In this document: in pieces, positions 14,973-20,070 of the stretch | How the letters are laid out: the number at the start of each line of letters is the position of its first letter | Position numbering within the stretch: the first letter of the stretch is position 1 | From: Actinomycetes bacterium | Lineage (GTDB): Bacteria; Actinomycetota; Thermoleophilia; Gaiellales; Gaiellaceae | Assembly: GCA_025350775.1 (NCBI GenBank) | Contig: JANXXF010000129.1 | Span: 1-20,070, forward strand | Length of the DNA: 20,070 bases | Direction of reading: 5' to 3' | Program-made: the position numbers and the translations under genes | Notes under the pieces: model-generated | The model's database searches: none | Seen by the model: the letters and a program-made list of their open reading frames with translations, nothing else | Told to the model about the DNA's origin: nothing

Positions 14973-16246
14973 CGGTCGACCTCGCCCATCACGGTGTCGA
15001 GCGACCCGGCGATCGCGATCATGTCGGCGATCAGCGCGTCGTTCATGCAGGTGGCGGTGGCCTGGAGCGCGACGAACGAGGGCGCGCGGAACTTGACGCG
15101 CCACGGCTTGGCGCCGCCGTCCGAGACGACGTAGCAGCCCATCTCACCGCGGGCCGACTCGATCGTGACGTAGACCTCGCCCTCGGGGACGCGATAGCCC
15201 TCGGTGACGATCTTGAAGTGGTGGATGAGCGACTCCATCGAGGTGTGGAGCTCCTCGCGCGGCGGCAGCACGACCTTGCGGTCGTCGGCGATCCAGGGGG
15301 CGCCGTCGTCGAGCTTCTGCAGCTGCTCGAGGCACTGGGCGACGATGCGCGTGGACTGTCGCATCTCGTCCATGTGCACCTTGTAGCGATCCCAGACATC
15401 GCCGTTCTCGCGCACGCACACGTCGAAGTAGACACGGTCGTAGAAGAGGTACGGCTGATCGCGGCGGAGGTCCCAGTCGACCCCGGACGCGCGCAGCGCC
15501 GGCCCCGACTGGCCGAGCGCGATCGCGTCCTCGGCAGAGAGCAGCCCGAGGCCCTTCGTCCGCTCCAGCCAGATGCGGTTCTGGTCGATCATGTCCTCGT
15601 ACTGGTCGACGCCCTTGGGCATCTGCGCGACGAGCTTCCAGGCCTCCTCGTAGAAGCCCTCCGGGATGTCCTCGGCCAGGCCGCCCGCCTGGAAGTAGCG
15701 CGTGTGCATGCGCGTGCCGCAGACCATCTCGAAGAGGTCGAGGATCTGATCGCGCTCGCGGAACGTGTACCAGAACATCGAGATCGCGCCGAGCTCCAGG
15801 CAGGCGGTGCCGAGCCACACCAGGTGCGAGTGGATGCGGTTCAGCTCGAGCAGGCACATGCGCATCCAGGTGGCCTTCTCGGGGATCTCCATGGCCAGCA
15901 GCTTCTCGATCGCCAGCACGAACACCAGCTCGTTCGACTGGAACGCGAGGTAGTCGATGCGCTCGGGGTACGTGATGCACTTCCACCACGTCTTCTGCTC
16001 CATCGTCTTCTCGAAGCCGGTGTGCAGGTAGCCGATCACGGCGCGCAGCCCGACGACGAGCTCGCCGTCGAGGTCGACGACCAGGCGGAGCACACCGTGC
16101 GTGGAGGGGTGGTTCGGCCCGAAGTTGATCTGCTGGATGTCGTCGTTCGCCCTGAGCCGCTCGGGCACCGCGAGGATCGTCGGCACCGGCGACGGGATAC
16201 GTGTGCCCTCGTAGATCGGCTTCGTCCTGCGCTCGACCGTGGCCAT
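14969..16246 (-). CDS. nuoD: NADH-quinone oxidoreductase subunit D (49-kDa, quinone site)
   Basis: A 425-residue peripheral subunit related to the [NiFe]-hydrogenase large subunit without its metal ligands. With NuoB it forms the quinone-binding pocket. NFGPNHPSTHG at 41-51 contains the loop histidine (His46 or His50) near the quinone head, and HTGFEK at 75-80 and ERIDY at 95-99 are conserved. Other hallmarks are RDQPYLFYDRVYFDV, VTIESARGEMG and the C-terminal SLDTVMGEVDR. It is separate from nuoC, unlike the fused NuoCD of E. coli. ATG 16246 lies 4 nt after the nuoC stop, with GGAGGAG covering the nuoC end as the ribosome site. Confidence 0.97.
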   Translation of the reverse strand: MATVERRTKPIYEGTRIPSPVPTILAVPERLRANDDIQQINFGPNHPSTHGVLRLVVDLDGELVVGLRAVIGYLHTGFEKTMEQKTWWKCITYPERIDYLAFQSNELVFVLAIEKLLAMEIPEKATWMRMCLLELNRIHSHLVWLGTACLELGAISMFWYTFRERDQILDLFEMVCGTRMHTRYFQAGGLAEDIPEGFYEEAWKLVAQMPKGVDQYEDMIDQNRIWLERTKGLGLLSAEDAIALGQSGPALRASGVDWDLRRDQPYLFYDRVYFDVCVRENGDVWDRYKVHMDEMRQSTRIVAQCLEQLQKLDDGAPWIADDRKVVLPPREELHTSMESLIHHFKIVTEGYRVPEGEVYVTIESARGEMGCYVVSDGGAKPWRVKFRAPSFVALQATATCMNDALIADMIAIAGSLDTVMGEVDR

Positions 16247-16250
16247 CTCG

Positions 16251-16796
16251 CTACTCCTCCCCCGAGAAGCGAACGGGCTCGCCGCCGACGGGATAGTCCT
16301 TGCGCAGCGGATGGCCCTCCCAGTCGTCCTCGAGCAGGATCCGCACGCGGTTCGGGTGATTGACGATGTTGACGCCCATCAGATCCCACACCTCACGCTC
16401 GTGCCAGTCGGCCGTGGGCCACACCTTGACGACGCTCTCGACCGGCTCGCCGTCGTCGATCCAGGTCTGCAGGCGGACGCGCGGGGCGCCCGGGCGCAGC
16501 GCGAGCAGGTGATAGCTCAGCGAGAAGCGCTTCGGCTTGGCGGCGGGGCGGCGGGCGAGGCCGTTCGTGCCCGGCTGGTTGATGTCGCGGCCGGCGGTCG
16601 TGCCGAGGTAGCCGGCGACCTGCTGCTCGCCCCAGCCGAGGTAGTCGGCGGCGCTGACATCCGAGAGGAAGCCGAAGCCGTGCTCGTCGCGGAGGTGGAG
16701 CGCCGCCTCGATCAGCCGTGCCGGATCGACAACCAGCGTCGTCTCGCCGTGCGCGACCTTCGTCTCGACCAGCCCGGGTACGCCGTCATAGCTCAC
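16251..16796 (-). CDS. nuoC: NADH-quinone oxidoreductase subunit C (30-kDa)
   Basis: A 181-residue structural subunit of the connecting arm. The signature is WHEREVWDLMGV at 131-142 and the segment HPNRVRILLEDDW (147-159) leading to EGHPLRKDYP (160-169). Residues about 63-90 form a Gly/Pro/Arg-containing insert (TTAGRDINQPGTNGLARRP) before the FSLSYHLLAL strand. The GTG at 16796 shares its G with the nuoB stop (TAGTG), and no ATG lies near in frame; this start gives a normal N-terminus. The upstream open frame is antisense or out-of-frame nuoB. Confidence 0.95.
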   Translation of the reverse strand: MSYDGVPGLVETKVAHGETTLVVDPARLIEAALHLRDEHGFGFLSDVSAADYLGWGEQQVAGYLGTTAGRDINQPGTNGLARRPAAKPKRFSLSYHLLALRPGAPRVRLQTWIDDGEPVESVVKVWPTADWHEREVWDLMGVNIVNHPNRVRILLEDDWEGHPLRKDYPVGGEPVRFSGEE

Positions 16797-17374
16797 TACT
16801 GTGCCACCCCGCGGATCCGGTACGCGGGCGGCACGCCGGCCTGCACCTTCTCGTGCAGCCGGATGATGCCCTCCATCAGCGCCTCCGGCCGCGGCGGACA
16901 GCCGGGCACATGGACGTCGACGGCGACAATCCGGTCGACCCCCTGCAGGACGGCGTAATTGTTGAACATGCCGCCGGAGCTCGCGCAGGCACCCATCGCG
17001 ATGACCCACTTCGGCTCGAGCATCTGGTCGTAGATCTGACGCAGCGGCCCGGCCATCTTGTGCGAGACGCGCCCGGAGACGATGAGCAGGTCGGCCTGGC
17101 GCGGCGACGAGCGGAACGCCTCCATGCCGAAGCGCGCGATGTCGTAGCGGGAGGAGACGATCGACATCATCTCGATCGCGCAGCAGGCGAGGCCGAAGGT
17201 GTCGGGCCACATCGACTTGGTCTGCGCCCAGGCGACCGCCTTCTGCAGCGTCGTGATGCCGATCTTCTCCTCGAGGTTCTCGAGCTCCTGCTCGAAGACG
17301 CCGGGGCCCTTGCCCACCCACATGACACGCTCGCTCTGCAGGCCGTGCTCGGCGAGACTCTTGCCTAGCGCCAT
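16796..17374 (-). CDS. nuoB: NADH-quinone oxidoreductase subunit B (N2 cluster)
   Basis: A 192-residue subunit that holds the terminal [4Fe-4S] cluster N2, which donates to quinone. Ligands are the tandem Cys64-Cys65 (FGLACCAIEMM), Cys130 (MGACASSGGMF) and Cys159 (VPGCPPRPEAL), all in place. SSRYDIARFGMEAFRSSPRQ at 74-93 lines the quinone site with NuoD. The first 55 residues include a moderately charged extension longer than some relatives. ATG 17374 has AAGGGAG 7 nt upstream and overlaps the end of nuoA by 10 nt. Confidence 0.97.
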   Translation of the reverse strand: MALGKSLAEHGLQSERVMWVGKGPGVFEQELENLEEKIGITTLQKAVAWAQTKSMWPDTFGLACCAIEMMSIVSSRYDIARFGMEAFRSSPRQADLLIVSGRVSHKMAGPLRQIYDQMLEPKWVIAMGACASSGGMFNNYAVLQGVDRIVAVDVHVPGCPPRPEALMEGIIRLHEKVQAGVPPAYRIRGVAQ

Positions 17375-17727
17375 TCGAGGGCTCCCTTCCGCCAGATGTA
17401 CACGTACGCGAGCGCGAGGATCGCGATGAAGAATCCGAACTCGACGAAGCCGAACCAGCCGAGCTTCTCGAGGATCACGGCCAGCGGGTACAGGAACACG
17501 ATTTCAATGTCGAACAGGATGAAGAGCATTGCCGTGAGGTAGAAGCTGACGGTGAAGCGCTGTTGCTTCGGCGGCCCCTGGGAGACCCCCGACTCGAACG
17601 GGACGGTGCGCGCGCTCGTCCGGTGCGACGGGCGCGTCGAGAAGACGAAGCTCATCAGCACCATCGTCCCGGGGATGGCCAGGGCCATGATGCCGAAGAT
17701 CAGAAACGGCAACCAGGAATCGATCAC
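17365..17727 (-). CDS. nuoA: NADH-quinone oxidoreductase subunit A
   Basis: A 120-residue, three-helix membrane subunit and first gene of the operon. The family motif VPFESGVSQGPPKQQRFTVS (42-61) is followed by FYLTAMLFILFDIEIVFLYP (62-81), with the conserved acidic pair Asp73 and Glu75. The start is a GTG at 17727 with GAGG about 7 nt upstream; no in-frame ATG precedes the first helix. The promoter of the whole operon should lie in the 232-nt gap to the divergent erpA-like gene, though I cannot place it confidently. Confidence 0.96.
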   Translation of the reverse strand: MIDSWLPFLIFGIMALAIPGTMVLMSFVFSTRPSHRTSARTVPFESGVSQGPPKQQRFTVSFYLTAMLFILFDIEIVFLYPLAVILEKLGWFGFVEFGFFIAILALAYVYIWRKGALEWR

Positions 17728-17959
17728 GCCGTAGCCTCAGGCGTACGCGCGAGCACATGAGCACGGATGAGGCTCCCACCCACCGAGTCGCAAGCTAGCA
17801 GAGAACAGCCGCTGCACGAAGCAGGTACCAAACGGCTTGGCCAGAGCGAGCGGGGCGTCACAAAGTCGTGCGCAGCACGCTCCCGGCCGCCCGGCGAGCC
17901 GGCCATCCAGCGCGCGGTTGCTAGAATCCGCGCACCTTCTGTCGATCAAAGGGGCAACC
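17728..17959. promoter_or_regulatory. Divergent promoter region between nuoA and the Fe-S carrier gene
   Basis: This 232-nt region separates the nuo operon (minus) from the Fe-S carrier/fprA/fumC genes (plus). On plus, TGCTAGAAT (TAGAAT at 17922-17927) is a good extended -10 element 33 nt before the carrier GTG, without a recognisable -35. An AAAGGGG ribosome site lies at 17948-17954. On minus I see no convincing promoter pair for nuoA; TAGCTT is a weak candidate. No operator repeat stands out, so shared control of the two sides is only suggested by position. Confidence 0.45.
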
Positions 17960-18394
17960 GTGGAGATCCTCGAGACCACCACCTTCATCTCGCTGACCGA
18001 GCGGGCAGCGTCAAAGGTTCGCGACCTGATGGCCGAGGACTCCGAGGACGAGCTGGCGGTGTTGCGTGTCGCAGTTCAGGGCGGCGGCTGCTCCGGCTTC
18101 CAGTACGCGCTCGGCTTCGACCGTGGGCCGCAGGACGGCGACCACGAGCTGACCATGCACGGCGTCACCGTCGTCGTCGACCCGTACAGCGTGCCGTACC
18201 TCCAGGGCGCCTCGATCGACTATCTCGACTCGATCACCGAGTCCGGCTTCAAGATCGACAACCCCAACGCCGCGTCGGCGTGCGGCTGTGGGCACTCCTT
18301 CCAGGTCGAGGACGGCGAGGAGCAGGGCGCCGAGCACGGCCACGAGCACGGCGCCGGTGGCGGCTGTGGCTCCGGCGGCTGCGGCTCCCATTAG
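17960..18394 (+). CDS. A-type iron-sulfur cluster carrier (ErpA/HesB/IscA family)
   Basis: A 144-residue cytoplasmic A-type carrier that receives or delivers Fe-S clusters to apoproteins. The three cluster cysteines are Cys44 (GGGCSG) and Cys108 and Cys110 (ASACGCGHSF), in the normal fold order: FISLTERAASKVRDLM start, VDPYSVPYLQG, DYLDSITESGFKIDNPNA. The GTG at 17960 is preferred over ATG 17837 because AGGGG lies 6 nt before it, the -10 element lies between the two, and the family begins here. Residues 119-144 form an extra tail (AEHGHEHG, then GGGCGSGGCGSH) not needed for the fold and likely metal-binding. It is 17 nt upstream of the FprA-type gene. Whether it is ErpA proper cannot be decided by sequence alone. 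Confidence 0.9.
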   Translation: MEILETTTFISLTERAASKVRDLMAEDSEDELAVLRVAVQGGGCSGFQYALGFDRGPQDGDHELTMHGVTVVVDPYSVPYLQGASIDYLDSITESGFKIDNPNAASACGCGHSFQVEDGEEQGAEHGHEHGAGGGCGSGGCGSH

Positions 18395-18411
18395 GTACTA
18401 AGGTTCGCGGC

Positions 18412-19779
18412 GTGAACAGCGCGCCGTTTCGTGTAGCCGTCGTCGGTTCGGGTCCCGCTGGGTTCTACGCGGCCGGCCATCTGCTCGCAGCCGACCTCGC
18501 CGTCGAGGTCGACCTGTTCGAGCGCCTGCCCACGCCCTGGGGCCTCGTCCGCCTGGGCGTCGCGCCCGACCATCCCAAGATCAAGACCGTCTCGAAGGCG
18601 TTCGAGAAGATCGCGGCGAAGCCCGGCTTCCGCTTCCTCGGCAACGTCGAGATCGGCCGGGACATCTCGAGCGCCGAGCTGGCCGGGCTGTACGACGCCG
18701 TCGTGTACACGGTGGGCGCGCAGACCGACCGGCGTCTCGGCATCCCCGGCGAGGACCTGCCCGGCTCGATCCCTGCGACCGCCCTCGTCGCGTGGTACAA
18801 CGGCCATCCCGACTTCGCTGACCTCGACGTCGACCTCTCCGGCGAGCGCGCAGTCGTGATCGGGGCGGGCAACGTGGCGATCGACGTGGCACGGATGCTC
18901 GTGCTGACCGAGGAGGAGCTGCGTGCGACCGACACCGCTGACGCCGCGATCGAGGCGATCGCCGGCGCCGGCCTGCGCGAGGTCGTCATGCTGGCGCGGC
19001 GCGGGCCTGCCCAGGCGGCGTTCACGACTCCCGAGGTGATCGAGCTGCAGGAGCTGGCCGGCGCCGACGCCATCGTCGACCCCGCCGAGCTCGTGCTCGA
19101 CGCCGCGAGCGCGGCCGCCGTGCCCGGCGACACGAATGCCGAGCGCAACCTCGACGCCCTGGCCACGATCGCGGCAATGCCCGTCACCGGCAAGCCGAGG
19201 CGGCTGCAGGTGCGCTTCTGCGTGTCGCCGGTCGAGATCCTGGGCGACGGCAAGGTCGAGGCGATCGTGATCGAGCACAACCGGCTCGAGGCCGACGAGC
19301 AGGGCCGCATCCAGGCGGTGCCGACGGGCGAGCGCGAGACCATCCCCTGCAGCCTCGTGCTGCGCAGCGTCGGCTACCGCGGGATCGCGATCGCTGGCGT
19401 GCCGTTCGACGAGCGGGCGGGCACCATCGCCAACCGCGACGGTCGGATCGTCGACGCGGACGGTGTGGTCGTGCCGGGCGCCTACTGCGCCGGCTGGATC
19501 AAGCGCGGGCCGAGCGGCGTGATCGGAACGAACAAGAAGTGCGCCACCGGGACGGTGGACGGGCTGCTCGCCGATGTCGCCGAGGGGCGGCTGGCCGGGG
19601 GCGCGGCGGCGAGCGCCGAGCGCGTGTCGGCGCTGCTCGCCGAGCGCGGCGTCGAGGTGGTCACGAACAAGGGCTGGGCGGCGATCGATGCCGTTGAGCT
19701 GGCCCGTGGCACCGAGCAAGGTCGCCCGCGGGTGAAGCTCACCCGTTGGGACGAGCTGCTCGCCGCGGCGCGCGGCTGA
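18412..19779 (+). CDS. fprA: FprA-type ferredoxin/adrenodoxin-NADP+ reductase
   Basis: A 455-residue FAD flavoprotein of the adrenodoxin-reductase/FprA family that moves electrons between NADP(H) and ferredoxin. The FAD loop VAVVGSGPAGFYAA is at 8-21 and is followed by ERLPTPWGLVRLGVAPDHP. The NADP loop VVIGAGNVAIDVARML is at 148-163, ARRGPAQAAFT at 195-205, and the family-specific CAGWIKRGPSGVIGTNKK at 359-376. The GTG at 18412 is 17 nt after the carrier gene, with AAGG 8 nt upstream. The open frame upstream of it is out-of-frame read-through of the carrier gene, so there is no fusion. Length matches mycobacterial FprA (about 456). The symbol is by family; the partner ferredoxin is not in the window. 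Confidence 0.93.
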   Translation: MNSAPFRVAVVGSGPAGFYAAGHLLAADLAVEVDLFERLPTPWGLVRLGVAPDHPKIKTVSKAFEKIAAKPGFRFLGNVEIGRDISSAELAGLYDAVVYTVGAQTDRRLGIPGEDLPGSIPATALVAWYNGHPDFADLDVDLSGERAVVIGAGNVAIDVARMLVLTEEELRATDTADAAIEAIAGAGLREVVMLARRGPAQAAFTTPEVIELQELAGADAIVDPAELVLDAASAAAVPGDTNAERNLDALATIAAMPVTGKPRRLQVRFCVSPVEILGDGKVEAIVIEHNRLEADEQGRIQAVPTGERETIPCSLVLRSVGYRGIAIAGVPFDERAGTIANRDGRIVDADGVVVPGAYCAGWIKRGPSGVIGTNKKCATGTVDGLLADVAEGRLAGGAAASAERVSALLAERGVEVVTNKGWAAIDAVELARGTEQGRPRVKLTRWDELLAAARG

Positions 19780-19798
19780 GCGGCGCGCGGGGGCACCG

Positions 19799-19814
19799 TA
19801 GACTCCCGAGGGAG
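19799..19814 (+). promoter_or_regulatory. Possible -10 element and small inverted repeat before fumC
   Basis: TAGACT at 19799-19804 fits an actinobacterial TAnnnT -10 element and resembles the TAGAAT before the Fe-S carrier gene. It overlaps CTCCCGAGGGAG (19803-19814), a 5-bp inverted repeat with a 2-nt centre that could be an operator half or part of a ribosome site. No -35 is evident. It could give fumC its own transcript independent of fprA. Confidence 0.3.
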
Positions 19815-19822
19815 CTATCACG

Positions 19823-19855
19823 ATGTCGTACCACGAGGAGATCGAGAAAAGATGA
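19823..19855 (+). CDS. Possible 10-codon leader peptide overlapping the fumC start
   Basis: An ATG at 19823 opens a 10-residue reading frame (MSYHEEIEKR) whose TGA overlaps the fumC ATG in ATGA. It has its own GGGAG ribosome site about 8 nt upstream, whereas the GAGGAG closest to the fumC ATG lies inside this ORF, 11 nt from that ATG, which is farther than ideal. This layout is what translational coupling would look like. It could equally be chance, since short ORFs are common. Confidence 0.3.
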   Translation: MSYHEEIEKR

Positions 19856-20070
19856 GCGACAAGCAGGAGCTGTGGGGCGGCGAGACCACGAAGGCGATCG
19901 GCAACTTCCCCGTCTCGGGCGAGCCGATCCCGGTGCATGTGGCACGCTGGCTGGGCGCGATCAAGGGCGCGGCCGCGACCGTCAACGCGGAGCTCGGCCT
20001 GCTCGACGCCGACAAGGCGAAGCGCATCGCCGCCGCCGCCGACCGCATCGCGAAGGGCGAGCTCGACGAC
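19852..20070 (+). CDS. fumC: Class II fumarase, N-terminal part (runs off the window)
   Basis: The first 73 residues of a class II fumarase/aspartase-superfamily enzyme, cut by the window end. Fumarase C converts fumarate and malate in the TCA cycle. LWGGETTKAIGNFPVSGEPI at 7-26 and the VNAELGLLD...IAKGELDD pattern at 44-73 match the N-terminal domain of FumC closely; the active-site segments (TGSGTQ, GSSxMPxKxN) lie beyond the window. Aspartate ammonia-lyase is a close alternative that only the missing part can exclude. The gap to fprA is 72 nt. Confidence 0.8.
   Translation, partial: MSDKQELWGGETTKAIGNFPVSGEPIPVHVARWLGAIKGAAATVNAELGLLDADKAKRIAAAADRIAKGELDD

Noticed and set aside
3623..17727. 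Long overlapping ORFs on the plus strand opposite the nuo operon (for example 351 to 776 codons).
   Set aside because: They are rich in Arg, Ala, Gly, Asp and His with no recognisable domains, as expected for antisense frames of GC-rich genes, and every one lies opposite a confidently identified nuo gene.
17728..17959. A -10/-35 promoter for the nuo operon (TAGCTT and upstream words on the minus strand).
   Set aside because: No candidate has acceptable hexamers at a 16-18 nt spacing, so it is not listed as a placed promoter.
17767..19779. A 670-codon plus frame that would fuse an N-terminal extension to the ferredoxin reductase.
   Set aside because: The extension is the carrier gene read out of frame. 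The carrier has its own start and stop, and the FprA family begins at the GTG 18412.
1..20070. CRISPR array, insertion sequence, integrase attachment site or phage genes.
   Set aside because: No regularly spaced identical repeats, transposase or integrase motifs, or tRNA-like ends were seen anywhere in the window.

Overview
The window is a GC-rich bacterial chromosome segment with strong G/C preference at third codon positions, many GTG starts and tightly overlapping genes. Separate nuoC and nuoD genes, an FprA-type ferredoxin/NADP reductase, a DUF1028 protein and a UPF0173 hydrolase fit a high-GC Actinomycetota genome. A Thermoleophilia-like lineage (Gaiellales/Solirubrobacterales) is my best guess, but this is inference from gene content and codon use, not from a marker gene.

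Centre (3623-17727, minus strand): a complete 14-gene operon for respiratory complex I (NADH:quinone oxidoreductase) in the order nuoA-B-C-D-E-F-G-H-I-J-K-L-M-N. Neighbouring genes overlap or lie within 8 nt, so one polycistronic, translationally coupled message is likely. NuoE/F/G form the NADH-oxidising module, NuoB/C/D/I the quinone-reducing connector, NuoH the quinone-chamber membrane subunit, NuoA/J/K the small membrane subunits and NuoL/M/N the antiporter-like proton pumps. All expected Fe-S cysteine motifs are present. Oddities are a Gly in NuoL where a conserved TM5 Glu is expected, a His-rich insert in NuoL, and an Arg-Gly pair in NuoM where Lys-Arg is usual.

Right (17960-20070, plus strand, divergent from nuo): an A-type Fe-S carrier (ErpA/HesB family) with an unusual His/Cys/Gly tail, an FprA-type ferredoxin-NADP+ reductase, and the 5' end of class II fumarase (fumC), which runs off the window. 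A 10-codon ORF that overlaps the fumC start by ATGA may be a leader peptide. The divergent layout puts Fe-S assembly, NADP(H) electron transfer and a TCA enzyme beside the Fe-S-rich complex I operon.

Left (1-3626): a small four-helix membrane protein on plus, converging on nuoN with shared stop bases. A minus-strand pair follows: a UPF0173 metallo-beta-lactamase-fold hydrolase and a DUF1028 Ntn-hydrolase-like protein. Next is a short plus-strand stretch that looks like a relic of an Ldh_2-family malate/lactate dehydrogenase. Last is a secreted protein with three 72-residue DUF5666-like repeats. Upstream of that last gene is a regular 11-20-11 bp array of TTACCGG-type half-sites resembling an OmpR-family regulator site.

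Most of the window is conserved housekeeping respiration. The less explained items are the half-site array with its repeat protein, the dehydrogenase relic, the fumC leader ORF and the NuoL substitution. I see no CRISPR array, insertion sequence, tRNA or rRNA.
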